Source: Paraburkholderia kururiensis (GTDB lineage: Bacteria > Pseudomonadota > Gammaproteobacteria > Burkholderiales > Burkholderiaceae). Taken from it: DNA of 64,000 nt. Under the pieces are notes generated by a model. The model saw only the letters and a program-made list of their open reading frames with translations, had not been told where the DNA came from and did no database searches. The stretch spans positions 5,952,001-6,016,000 of the forward strand of contig NZ_CP139965.1 of assembly GCF_034424375.1 (NCBI RefSeq), in the 5' to 3' direction. The position numbers and the translations under genes are program-made. Shown here one piece after another: positions 1 to 8,543 of the stretch (position 1 is its first letter; every line of letters starts with the position of its first letter).

Positions 1-1
1 G

Positions 2-334
2 ACGCGCATCAAGATCGTCGTGTTCGTGCTGCAAGGTCTCGTAACCGGCTTCGCGGGCGTGATGCTGGCCTCGCGCATGAGCCTCGGCGACCCGAAGACG
101 TCCGTGGGCCTGGAGCTGGGCGTGATCTCGGCGTGCGTGCTGGGCGGCGTGTCGCTGACGGGCGGCGTCGCGACCATCTCGGGCGTGCTGGTGGGCGTGC
201 TCATCATGGGCGCGGTGCAGGACGCCATGAGCCTCATGAACGTGCCGACGTTCTATCAATACCTGATTCGCGGCGGCATCCTGCTGCTCGCGGTGCTGTT
301 CGACCAGTTCCGGCGCAGCCGCCGGGCGGTTTGA
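2..334 (+). CDS. araH: Sugar ABC transporter permease, AraH/RbsC type (C-terminal part)
   Basis: This is the last 110 codons of an inner-membrane permease of the ribose/arabinose ABC family; the gene begins before the window. The visible protein has a segment SACVLGGVSLTGG followed by hydrophobic helices and the ending QYLIRGGILLLAVLFDQFRR, the pattern at the C terminus of AraH, XylH and RbsC. Such permeases form the channel with an ATPase and a periplasmic binding protein. The closest remembered match is L-arabinose AraH, but ribose or xylose homologues cannot be excluded from this fragment. Confidence 0.8.
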   Translation, partial: TRIKIVVFVLQGLVTGFAGVMLASRMSLGDPKTSVGLELGVISACVLGGVSLTGGVATISGVLVGVLIMGAVQDAMSLMNVPTFYQYLIRGGILLLAVLFDQFRRSRRAV

Positions 335-383
335 GGCGCGTCGCCGAAGCGGCAACTGAAGCGCCCTCAAGAGCCCACTGAAG

Positions 384-833
384 CGGCTGGCGTTCCGACT
401 TACCCGCGCCCAGCACGTTTTCTTCTCCCTCCGCGCGTTCGATCCGCTCCACGCGCACCCCGAAACGCTCGCCTTGCTGCGCGAGCGTTTCGCGCAACCA
501 GGCCACGTCTTCGTCGAGTGCATGCGCCAGCCGGACATGACGGATGCGCATGGGCACCGCTTCCGGTCCACCGAGCAGACCCGTGGCCGCATCCAGCACC
601 GGAAAGTACATCAGCGTCAGGTCGGGCCGGTACGGCGCGTGGCCCGGAATGCCCTCGTAATCGTCCAGAAAGTCGCCGCAGCCGTAGAACACCGGTTTGC
701 CGCGATACACCTCGATAGCCCGCAAGTGACGCGACGAGTGGCCGTGGATTACATCCGCTCCGGATTGACGATGCGCACGTGCGGCGCGCGCTGCGCCCGC
801 ACGGCGAGCGCGTCGCGGCACGCTGCGCGCCAA
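384..833 (-). pseudogene. CapA-like metallophosphatase remnant
   Basis: One reverse frame encodes a clear C-terminal piece of a CapA/PgsA-type protein (poly-gamma-glutamate synthesis family): GADVIHGHSSRHLRAIEVYR, then YGCGDFLDDYEGIPGH and DLTLMYFPVLDA. Full family members are roughly 350-400 residues, and about 130 are recognisable here. Going upstream the frame meets a stop at 855-857, and plausible family residues appear in neighbouring frames, so at least one frameshift is likely. Downstream the frame runs on without a stop into the end of the converging permease gene, ending at 234. A dead fragment is the best reading. Confidence 0.6.
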
Positions 834-1038
834 CGTTCGGGGCGGGGATCGGGTTCAGCTTCGTATCGAGCGTCGGTTCGGGCTTCATGTGCACGTCCGG
901 CAGGCCGCTGCGGACCAGCGTGGGAACGGTTTGCCCGCGGTCGTTGATCTGAGTCAATTGAAACGCCTGCGCGCCCGCCACAATCGTCCGATCTGTTTCG
1001 CATCGGATCGTGGCGGCACCCGCCGAACCAATAAACCA

Positions 1039-2346
1039 ATGAATTCACCCGCCGTCCTGGTTCTCAGCGCCCTGTTGATTGCCGCGCTCGGGGCATCCGC
1101 CTGGCTGTTCGCCAGAATGCGCCTCGCCGTGAGGCAGGCCGAAACGCAGGAAAGCCAACTGCAGGCCATCGTCTCGACCGCGGCGGACGCCATCGTCACC
1201 GTGGACGAACAGCATCGCATCGTCATGTTCAATCCCGCCGCCGAGCACATGTTCGGCCACACGGCTGCCACCGTGCTGGGCGAGGACGTGGGCGTGCTGA
1301 TTCCGGCGCGGTTTCGCACCGACCATCGTCAGCACGTGGCGCGCTTCGGCGAGGAAGGCGTAAGCCTAAAGGCCATGAACGGCGGGCGCGACGTGGTCGC
1401 GCTGCGCGCGGACGGCACCGAGTTCCTGATAGACGCCTCCATTTCCCGCGCAACCGCGCTGGGCAAGCGCTTCTACACGGTGGTGGCGCGCGACATGACC
1501 GAACGCCAGCGCTTCCAGAACGCGCTGCGCGAGAGCGAGGCGCGCTATCGCGAACTCGCGCGGTCGCTGCAACGCGTGCGTGAAGACGAGCGCGCCGTGC
1601 TGGCGCGGCGGCTCCACGAAGGGCTCGGGCAGCCGCTCACCGCGCTCAAGATGGAGATGTCGGCGCTCGACGCCCAAACGCATCGCGACAACCTCGCGCG
1701 CATCGAAGGCGAGAGCGACGCGGCCCGCGTGCTGCGCGAGAACGTGGATGGCCTCGTGGACCATCTCGTCGCGCTCGTGCGGGCGCTCGCGTCCGAACTG
1801 CGTCCGCCGATGCTCGACGACCTGGGCCTTGCAGCCGCGCTCGACTGGCTGGCCGGCGACCTCGCCACGCGCTACGGCCTGCGTGTGGCGCTCGACGTCA
1901 CGGATACCGAACTGGACCGCGACGTGGCCACCGTGCTCTATCGCATCGTGCAGGAGACCCTCGACGATGCGGGCCGCCAGCAGCGCGACGCGGATTTTTC
2001 GCTGGTGCTGGCGAAGGCGGGCGGGTTCGTGGTGCTGAGGCTGGGCGAGGCGCCGCGCGGTGCCCCGCCCGACGTCGACACGCCTCGCGAGGCGAAGGAT
2101 GCGCAAGGGGCGGTGGTGGCGGGGGGCGCCATCGGTGCCGCAAGCATGGGGGCGGCGTCGCAGCCCGCGATCCATACGCCCACGCCCGCGTGGCTGCTCT
2201 CCGTGCAGGAGCGCGTGGCCGCGTTGGGTGGACGCGTCGAGTATGTGGCCTCGCAGGCCGCTTTGAGCGAGCCTTCGGCGGCAGCAGGCGGCACGCTCGC
2301 CATCACCATTCCGCACGACGGCGAGGCGGCCGCCGTTTCCAACTGA
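1039..2346 (+). CDS. PAS-domain sensor histidine kinase, degenerate ATPase domain
   Basis: The protein has 435 residues. It opens with one membrane helix (about residues 3-25), then a PAS domain (about 38-155, with FNPAAEHMFG and a VVARDMTERQ end), then a NarL-type dimerisation helix RRLHEGLGQPLTALKMEM whose His is the expected phospho-acceptor. The region that should bind ATP is poor: the N-box reads YRIVQETLDDAGRQ without the usual Asn, and the DxGxG box is not seen. It may be a weak kinase or a pseudokinase sensor. No response regulator is adjacent. The ATG at 1039 was chosen because the membrane helix follows it directly. The gene precedes the mxa cluster, but no functional link is shown. 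Confidence 0.7.
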   Translation: MNSPAVLVLSALLIAALGASAWLFARMRLAVRQAETQESQLQAIVSTAADAIVTVDEQHRIVMFNPAAEHMFGHTAATVLGEDVGVLIPARFRTDHRQHVARFGEEGVSLKAMNGGRDVVALRADGTEFLIDASISRATALGKRFYTVVARDMTERQRFQNALRESEARYRELARSLQRVREDERAVLARRLHEGLGQPLTALKMEMSALDAQTHRDNLARIEGESDAARVLRENVDGLVDHLVALVRALASELRPPMLDDLGLAAALDWLAGDLATRYGLRVALDVTDTELDRDVATVLYRIVQETLDDAGRQQRDADFSLVLAKAGGFVVLRLGEAPRGAPPDVDTPREAKDAQGAVVAGGAIGAASMGAASQPAIHTPTPAWLLSVQERVAALGGRVEYVASQAALSEPSAAAGGTLAITIPHDGEAAAVSN

Positions 2347-2721
2347 CGGGCTCGCGCCGCTTCGGTTCACGTTGACCGTCGTGCTATGCCGAGGCCGGTT
2401 CGCGCTGACCGCCGAGCGTCTCGCCTCGCGGCACACTTCGCCGCACCGCCTCGTCGCCCTTGCGCGTCTTTTCCTTCGCCACACTGCGCCGGTTCGGTGA
2501 CAGTGTGTGCCGTTCCCTCCGATCGAACCTCGCGGCGCACGCGCCACGCGCGTCGTTGCGGCGAGCGCTGCGCCCCATGGCCCACGCCTTCCCGCACCCT
2601 TGGCCGCTCTGCTGCGGCGCAATCGGCATGAGAGCTGCTTGCGGGCTCGCGATGCGGCCGGTCGGCGGGCGTCGTCGCCCTCGCAAGCCGGTTTCGCGAA
2701 GAAAAGACGGAGGAGCGGCCG
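2347..2721. other. Non-coding gap before mxaR
   Basis: There is no convincing gene in this stretch; the open frames across it are random-looking GC-rich frames without family resemblance. The only readable element is a ribosome site (GGAGGAG, about 2709-2715) placed correctly for the mxaR start at 2722. A promoter for the mxa operon would be expected here, but I could not place one with confidence. Confidence 0.5.
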
Positions 2722-3741
2722 ATGGCATTGGGCGAGAGACTTCAGGACTGGCGCGCAAGCGCGCTGCGGCTCGAAGACGAAGTAGGCAAGGTCGTGATCG
2801 GCCAGCAGCCGACCATCCGCCTCATCACCGTCGCGCTCTTCGCGCGCGGCCACGTGCTGCTGGAAGGCGGCGTGGGCGTGGGCAAGACCACCGTGCTGCG
2901 CGCCTTCGCGCGGGCCGTGGGCGGCGAGTTCGAGCGCGTGGAGGGCACCATCGACCTCATGCCCGGCGACCTCGTCTATCACACCTACGTGGATGCCGAA
3001 GGCAAGCCGCGCATCGACCCCGGCCCGCTCTTGCGCAAGGGTGAGCGGCTCACCACGTTCTTCTTCAACGAGATCAACCGTGCGCGCCCGCAGGTGCAGT
3101 CACTGCTGTTGCGCGCGATGGCGGAGCGCTCGGTTTCCGCCTTCGACCGCGAGTACCGCTTCCCGCACATGACGGTGTTCGCGGACCGCAACAAGGTGGA
3201 AAAGGAAGAGACCTTCGAGCTGGCCTCCGCGGCGCGCGACCGCTTTCTCTTCGAACTCAACATGCCGACGCCGGCCGACCCCGACGTGCGCCGCGCCCTC
3301 GTATTCGACACCGCCTTCCACGACGCCGACGCGCTCATCGAAACCGTGCGGCCCGGCGTGGTGGCGTGGGAGGAACTCAACAGCATGGGCGCGGCGATCC
3401 AGCAGGGCATTCACGCGAGCGAGGCGATCGAGCGCTACGTGCTCGACATCTGGAGCGCGACGGAAACGCCGCAGACCTTCGGCATCGCCCTCGACGACGT
3501 GGACATGGACCGCCTGATTCTGGCCGGCGCGAGCCCGCGCGGCATGAGCGCGCTGCTGCGCGCCGCGCGCGTGAGTGCCTGGCTTGCGGGCCGCTCGCAT
3601 CTCACGCCGGAAGACGTGCACGCCGTGCTGCCGGCGGCGCTCGGCCATCGCGTTTTCTTCACACCCATCTACGAACTGCGCCGCCAGGAGCTGGCGCAAG
3701 CCTTGGTCGCGCAGATCGTGGCGCGGCTCGCGGTGCCTTGA
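2722..3741 (+). CDS. mxaR: MoxR-family AAA+ ATPase
   Basis: The protein has 339 residues. The Walker A site is GGVGVGKTT (about residues 50-58) and the Walker B is FFFNEINRA, the Asn-Arg form typical of MoxR proteins. A sensor/lid region follows (SPRGMSALLRAARVSAWLAG). MoxR ATPases act as chaperones that load cofactors or assemble complexes together with von Willebrand factor A (VWA) proteins. It is first of six tightly packed genes whose order (MoxR, DUF58, MxaA-like, VWA, small MxaK-like, VWA) matches mxaRSACKL of methylotrophs, which is the basis for the symbol. The ATG follows a strong GGAGG site. Confidence 0.85.
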   Translation: MALGERLQDWRASALRLEDEVGKVVIGQQPTIRLITVALFARGHVLLEGGVGVGKTTVLRAFARAVGGEFERVEGTIDLMPGDLVYHTYVDAEGKPRIDPGPLLRKGERLTTFFFNEINRARPQVQSLLLRAMAERSVSAFDREYRFPHMTVFADRNKVEKEETFELASAARDRFLFELNMPTPADPDVRRALVFDTAFHDADALIETVRPGVVAWEELNSMGAAIQQGIHASEAIERYVLDIWSATETPQTFGIALDDVDMDRLILAGASPRGMSALLRAARVSAWLAGRSHLTPEDVHAVLPAALGHRVFFTPIYELRRQELAQALVAQIVARLAVP

Positions 3742-3760
3742 GCGCGGCGGGACATCGTTC

Positions 3761-4657
3761 ATGAAGGCGCCGCGCGAGTTCCACTATCGTCTGCCGGGCC
3801 GCGCAAGCGGTTTTCGTCCCGGCTCGCACCCCGGCACGAGCTTCGGGCCGGGGCAGGAATTCGCGTTGCACGCGCGGCTCGTCGATTACCCCGACCCGCG
3901 CCGGCTCGACTTGCGCGCGAGCGTGCAGTCGGTGCGCGGCGAATGGCTCGTGCGGCTCAATCTGCAGCGCGTGGCGGTGCCGGTGCAGGTGATCGTGGAC
4001 GTGTCCGCGTCCATGCGCTTCGGCGTGCAGCGCTCGAAGCTCCACGTGGTGGCCGACTTCGTCGAGGCGCTCGGCTACAGCGCGTTCCGGAGCGGCGACC
4101 GCGTGGGCATGGCCGCGTTCGACCACACCGAGCGCAACGACCTGAGCGCGCCGCCGCGCTACGGACGCGGCAGCGGCGACGTGATGGCCGCGATGCTGCG
4201 CGACGAGGCCGCCGCGCAGCATGCGGCCATGCCCGCGGCGAGGAACGCGGCTGCGGCCGGCAACGGCGCGGCGGCGCTCGCGCGCGTGGTGGCGAAGCTC
4301 GCCGGTCGGCATGCGCTCGTGTTCATCGTCTCGGACTTCCACTGGCCGCTCGACGGCATGCCCGCGGTGCTCGACATGCTGTTGCATGCGCTCGTCGTGC
4401 CGATGGTGGTGTGGGACCCCGCGGAACTGCAGGCGCCCGAGCGTGGCGGCCTGCTCGACGTGCGCGACATGGAGACCGGCGCGCGCCGCACGGTATGGCT
4501 CTCGGGCCAGGTGCGCGAGAAGTGGCGCGACGGCGTCGCGCGACGGCGCGCGGAACTGGTGAGCCTCTTCGGCAAGCGCGCCATGGCGCCGTTCTTCATG
4601 GAGGGCGCGTTCGAACCCGAGGCGCTCTCGCGATACTTTCTGGAGCAGAGCGTATGA
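3761..4657 (+). CDS. mxaS: DUF58/VWA-like protein MxaS
   Basis: The protein has 298 residues and is predicted cytoplasmic. It carries a DUF58 fold with a metal-site-like motif VDVSASMRFG (about residues 79-88) and a second conserved stretch FIVSDFHWPL. DUF58 proteins are standard partners of MoxR ATPases, and in methylotrophs the equivalent is MxaS, an accessory factor for methanol dehydrogenase activity. The gene starts 19 bases after mxaR and its last codons overlap the start of the next gene in an ATGA arrangement, so translational coupling is likely. Confidence 0.8.
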   Translation: MKAPREFHYRLPGRASGFRPGSHPGTSFGPGQEFALHARLVDYPDPRRLDLRASVQSVRGEWLVRLNLQRVAVPVQVIVDVSASMRFGVQRSKLHVVADFVEALGYSAFRSGDRVGMAAFDHTERNDLSAPPRYGRGSGDVMAAMLRDEAAAQHAAMPAARNAAAAGNGAAALARVVAKLAGRHALVFIVSDFHWPLDGMPAVLDMLLHALVVPMVVWDPAELQAPERGGLLDVRDMETGARRTVWLSGQVREKWRDGVARRRAELVSLFGKRAMAPFFMEGAFEPEALSRYFLEQSV

Positions 4658-5691
4658 GGCGGGGTGCGGCGGGTCGCGATGTCGTCGGGCGGGGCGGGGT
4701 GGCGGCCTTCGCTGCCCTCACCGTGGCGACCACCGCATGGCTCGCTATCGCGGTTTCATGCGGCGCCTTCGCAGCATCCACGGCCGCCGCTGCGGAGTGG
4801 CCAGCGCACGTGGACGAGCCGCGTGCGTTCGGCCACACCATCGGCGATGTTCTGACGCAACGGGTTCTGCTCGAAGCGGACGGGCGCGCGGCGAGCGGCG
4901 TGGCGGCGCCTTCGGCGGGCCGCGTCGGCGTCTGGTTCGAGCGCCGTGCGGCGCGCTTCGAGACCGACGCCGAAGGGCGCCGCTGGCTCGTCCTCGACTA
5001 CCAGCTCACCAATGCGCCGCTCGCGCCCACGCAGGTCGCGTTGCCCGCGCTCGAACTGCACACCGCCGCGGGCGACGTGCTGCACGTGCCCGCGTGGCGC
5101 GTCGGTATCGGGCCGCTCGTGACCGATGTGGCCGATGTTGCCAATGAGGCGTCCGGCGCCGTGTCGGCGGATGCCTCCGGTGCCGCGTTGTTCGCTGCCC
5201 CGCAGGCAGGCTTGAACGGGATACGGCCCGACCGGCTCGCCGCGCCCGTTCCGCTCGCGCCTATCCGCCGACGGCTCGGCGTGGCGCTGGCGGCACTCAT
5301 GGTCACACTCGCCGCGTGGGGCGCCTGGGCCTGGTGGCGCAGTGCGCGCGAGGCCGCGCGGCTGCCGTTCGCGCGCGCCTGGCGGCAGATGCGGCGCCTC
5401 GATGCCCGGCAGGCGCGCGCCGAATCCGCGTGGCGCGTGCTGCATCGCGCGGTCAACGAGACGGCGGGGCACGTCGTGCATGCGGGGTCGCTCGCCGCGA
5501 TGATGGTCCGCGAGCCGTGGCTGCAACCGCTGCGGCCGCAGCTCGAACAGTTCTACCGCCAATCGGACGAGTACTTCTTCGCCGTGACGCGGCAGAGCGA
5601 AGCGGCGCCCGCCACGGCGGACACCGACACGCGCGGCCTCGTCGATCTGTGCCGCGCGCTCTATCTCGCGGAAAGGCGCCGGCAACGATGA
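4654..5691 (+). CDS. mxaA: MxaA-like membrane protein
   Basis: The protein has 345 residues. It has an N-terminal signal-like hydrophobic segment (about 15-46), a periplasmic part containing EPRAFGHTIGDVLTQR, a single membrane helix (about 207-228, rich in Ala and Trp), and a cytoplasmic C-terminal region of about 110 residues. The PRAFG-GD signature near the mature N terminus and the place in the operon fit MxaA, a protein implicated in calcium insertion into methanol dehydrogenase. The start overlaps the mxaS stop by four bases and the stop overlaps the mxaC start. Overall identity to characterised MxaA cannot be judged by eye, so the name is from context plus motif. Confidence 0.7.
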   Translation: MRRGAAGRDVVGRGGVAAFAALTVATTAWLAIAVSCGAFAASTAAAAEWPAHVDEPRAFGHTIGDVLTQRVLLEADGRAASGVAAPSAGRVGVWFERRAARFETDAEGRRWLVLDYQLTNAPLAPTQVALPALELHTAAGDVLHVPAWRVGIGPLVTDVADVANEASGAVSADASGAALFAAPQAGLNGIRPDRLAAPVPLAPIRRRLGVALAALMVTLAAWGAWAWWRSAREAARLPFARAWRQMRRLDARQARAESAWRVLHRAVNETAGHVVHAGSLAAMMVREPWLQPLRPQLEQFYRQSDEYFFAVTRQSEAAPATADTDTRGLVDLCRALYLAERRRQR

Positions 5692-6683
5692 TCGCGCCCG
5701 TCGCCGCTCCCATCGACTTCGCCGCGCCCTGGATGCTCCTGCTGCTGCCGCTTGCGCTGTTGCCCTTCATGCCGCGCCGCGACGACACGCTGCCGTTCTC
5801 GTGGGCCGCGTGGCTGCCGCCCGATCGCGCGGGCCGCGTGCTGGGCTGGGTGTCGCGTGCGGCCGCCGCACTGGCGATGGCGGCGATCGTAGTGGGACTC
5901 GCGCAGCCGGGCCGCATCCATCTGGAAGCGCACCGCACGGGGCGCGGCGCGGAGACGCTGATTCTGATGGACCGCAGCGGCAGCATGAACGGCGTGATGG
6001 CGAGCAAGGGCGCCAACGCCACCGGCGACGCCAAGAACACCGTGGCGCGCGCCGCGCTCGACGAGTTCGTGAACGGCCGCCCCAACGACCGCTTCGCGTT
6101 CATGATGTTCGGCATCAATCCCATGCTCGCGGTGCCGTTCACCTACGACCACGCCGTGATTCGCGCCGCGATCGGCAGCACGCAGATCGGCCGCGGCATG
6201 CCGGACACGCAGCTGGGCCGCGGTCTGCTTGCGGCCATCGGGCAATTCGACGGTCTGCCCTGGACTGGGCATCGCGCCATCGTGATGGTGTCCGACGGCG
6301 GCGCGAAGCTCTCGGATACGGAACGCACGCTCATTGCCGAAGGGCTCGCGCGCAACCGCATCGCGCTGTATTTCGTCTTTCTGCGCAGCAGCTTCTACGG
6401 CGCGAAGCTCGACGTGGCCGCGCGCGAGGGCAGCGCGTCGCCCGAGGCCGACCTGCACCGCTTCTTTCTTTCGCTCGGCACGCCGTACCGGCTCTACGAG
6501 GCCGGCGACCCCGGCGCGATGACGGCGGCGATGAACGAGATCGACCGCCAGCAGAGCTTTCCCGTTTCGTTCGTGGAGCAGTTGCCGCGCCAGGACCGCA
6601 GCGGCATCTGCTTTGCCGTCGCGCTCGCGGCGTGCGCGGTGTTGCTCGCGGCGCGCGCCCTTCAGGTACGGAGCTGGGCATGA
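5688..6683 (+). CDS. mxaC: VWA-domain membrane protein MxaC
   Basis: The protein has 331 residues. Two N-terminal membrane helices (about 12-26 and 57-75) are followed by a von Willebrand A domain with a metal site DRSGSM (about 94-99) and the later VMVSDGGAKL. A final helix lies near the C terminus (about 306-325). This layout, with helices flanking a VWA domain, is the BatA/MxaC type. In methylotrophs MxaC is needed for calcium loading of methanol dehydrogenase. It sits between mxaA and mxaK with four-base overlaps on both sides. Confidence 0.75.
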   Translation: MIAPVAAPIDFAAPWMLLLLPLALLPFMPRRDDTLPFSWAAWLPPDRAGRVLGWVSRAAAALAMAAIVVGLAQPGRIHLEAHRTGRGAETLILMDRSGSMNGVMASKGANATGDAKNTVARAALDEFVNGRPNDRFAFMMFGINPMLAVPFTYDHAVIRAAIGSTQIGRGMPDTQLGRGLLAAIGQFDGLPWTGHRAIVMVSDGGAKLSDTERTLIAEGLARNRIALYFVFLRSSFYGAKLDVAAREGSASPEADLHRFFLSLGTPYRLYEAGDPGAMTAAMNEIDRQQSFPVSFVEQLPRQDRSGICFAVALAACAVLLAARALQVRSWA

Positions 6684-7294
6684 AGCGCACCACCGTTCAC
6701 GCTGCATTCGCCGTCGTTGCGCTCGCGTGTGGGGCGTTGGCGGGTTTCGAGACGATCCGGCTCGTGAAGGCGCAACGCGTGAACCGCGAGGTCGCGGCTG
6801 TGGCGCGCGAACTGGCGGTTGCATCGACTGCATCGACAACGGCACCGGCCGGTTCGTCACGCGTTGCCGCCCCCGCCAGCGGCACCGATACGATCGATTC
6901 CCATGTGCCGCGCCCCGTGCAACTCGCGCAGGCCGTCGCGCTTTCGGCGCAGCGCCGTTATGACGCGGCAGCACGCCGCTTCGATGCGCTCATCGAAGAC
7001 GGCGTGGACGACGAGACCGGCCGCGCCGCGCTGTTCGATTTCGCCAACATGTCGCTGCGCGAAGCCCAGGGCAATCACGACAGCGCGGGAGCGGCCAGCC
7101 CGGCACCGATGATCGAGCAGGCGAAGGCGCGCTACCGCGCGCTGCTGCGCATCGCGCCCGACGACTGGGACGCGCGCTACAACCTGGAACTCGCGTTGCG
7201 GCTCGCGCCCGAGCAGGCCACGGAGGCGCCCGCCGAGATCGCGAAGAAAAGCCAGATCAAGCTGCGCGGCGCGCAAAGCGAGGACCTGCCATGA
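6680..7294 (+). CDS. mxaK: MxaK-like TPR-containing protein
   Basis: The protein has 204 residues. A membrane anchor lies at about 7-26, then an Ala/Thr-rich linker, then helical repeats resembling a tetratricopeptide fold (QLAQAVALSAQRRYDAAARR, and further on DWDARYNLELALRLAP). MxaK is a small accessory protein between MxaC and MxaL in methanol dehydrogenase clusters. Sequence conservation in this family is low, so the name rests mainly on size, anchor, repeat region and position. The start overlaps the mxaC stop and the stop overlaps the mxaL start. Confidence 0.65.
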   Translation: MKRTTVHAAFAVVALACGALAGFETIRLVKAQRVNREVAAVARELAVASTASTTAPAGSSRVAAPASGTDTIDSHVPRPVQLAQAVALSAQRRYDAAARRFDALIEDGVDDETGRAALFDFANMSLREAQGNHDSAGAASPAPMIEQAKARYRALLRIAPDDWDARYNLELALRLAPEQATEAPAEIAKKSQIKLRGAQSEDLP

Positions 7295-8502
7295 CGCGTC
7301 ATGCGCCGGCATCGGTGGCAGGGGGCGCGCGCGTGCGCACCCTTGCGCGCCGTCTTCTGCATGCGCCGCGGCACTTCCTTGCAGGACGCGACTGGGCCGT
7401 GGCGGCTGCGCTCGTGCTGCTGGCCGCGGCGTTCGCCGTGCCGTCGGTGGATCTGCCGCGCGACACCTTCACCTACATGGTCACCTTCGACATCACGCAG
7501 AGCATGGACGCCGAAGACATGAGCCTGAACGGGGCGCCCGCGAGCCGGCTGGCGTTTGCGAAGGCGTCGATGCGCGACGCGCTGGGTCAACTGCCGTGCG
7601 GCTCGAAAGTGGGCTGGAGCGTGTTCACGGGCCAGGCCGCGCTGCCGCTCGTGACGCCCGTGGAGGTGTGCCGGCATTACGACGCGCTGCTGGCGTCGCT
7701 CGCCGCGATCGACGGCCGCATGCGCTGGACCAACTGGAGCCGCATCGCGGAGGGCGGCATCTATTCGGCCGTGCGGGTCGCGCACACCATCGGGCAGGGC
7801 GGCGGGCAAGGCAGCGACCCAGGCATCGCGCAAACAGGCGGGCAAGCGCGCGGGCAGTCGGAAGGACAAACAGTCAGGCAAGACCCTGCCGCACGCGGCG
7901 TCGCCGTGGTGTTCTTCACCGATGGCCAGGAGGCGCCGCCCATCCTGCCCTCGAACGGGCCGGCTATCGAGATCGGCATGCCGGGCGTGAAAGGCTGGCT
8001 CATCGGCGTGGGCGGCGAACAGCCCGTGCCGGTGCCGAAGACCGACGCGTCCGGCCGCAAGACCGGCTACTGGAGCGCCGCCGACGTGGTCCAGGTGCCG
8101 CCGGCCGATCGACCGCCCGGCGCGGGCGAAAGCCACGAGGAGCTGTCCGGCCTGCGCGGACCGTATCTGGCGAGCGTGGCGAGCCGTATCGGCTTCGGGT
8201 ATCGGCGGCTGCTGGGGCCGGCGTCGCTTGCCACTGCGTTGCGCGACCCGTCGCTCGCGCATCGGGAACCCGTGCCCACCGACGTGCGCTGGGCACTTGC
8301 GCTCGCGGCGTTGCTGCTGCTTACGTGGCGCTATGCGGGGTCGCCGCAGCGGGCACGGCGGTGGACACTGCGCTCGCCATTTGCGGCCGTCCGTGCCAAA
8401 GGGCGCGTGCATCGCGCGGGGCCCTCGGGCGTGCAGGCGCCCGCGCGCGCGCCCGCCGCAAATTTCGACCAAGACGGCGGCCGGTCGGCCTGGGTGGAAT
8501 AG
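7291..8502 (+). CDS. mxaL: VWA-domain membrane protein MxaL
   Basis: The protein has 403 residues. An N-terminal membrane helix (about 34-50) precedes a VWA domain with the metal site FDITQSMDAEDM (about 66-77) and VVFFTDGQEAP. A C-terminal helix follows (about 330-346), then a basic, Ala-rich tail. MxaL is the last of the MxaACKL group that supports metal insertion into methanol dehydrogenase. About 30 residues near 167-196 are rich in Gly and Gln (GQGGGQGSD and similar), an apparent low-complexity insertion inside the VWA domain. It overlaps mxaK by four bases. Confidence 0.7.
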   Translation: MTRHAPASVAGGARVRTLARRLLHAPRHFLAGRDWAVAAALVLLAAAFAVPSVDLPRDTFTYMVTFDITQSMDAEDMSLNGAPASRLAFAKASMRDALGQLPCGSKVGWSVFTGQAALPLVTPVEVCRHYDALLASLAAIDGRMRWTNWSRIAEGGIYSAVRVAHTIGQGGGQGSDPGIAQTGGQARGQSEGQTVRQDPAARGVAVVFFTDGQEAPPILPSNGPAIEIGMPGVKGWLIGVGGEQPVPVPKTDASGRKTGYWSAADVVQVPPADRPPGAGESHEELSGLRGPYLASVASRIGFGYRRLLGPASLATALRDPSLAHREPVPTDVRWALALAALLLLTWRYAGSPQRARRWTLRSPFAAVRAKGRVHRAGPSGVQAPARAPAANFDQDGGRSAWVE

Positions 8503-8543
8503 CGTCACGGCGCGGTTTGCGCCGCAGCCAGACGGTTCCGCTC

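Noticed and set aside
1366..2982. Long reverse open frame opposite the sensor kinase
   Set aside because: It is rich in Arg, His and Ala with no domain, and mirrors the third-position GC bias of the real gene on the other strand.
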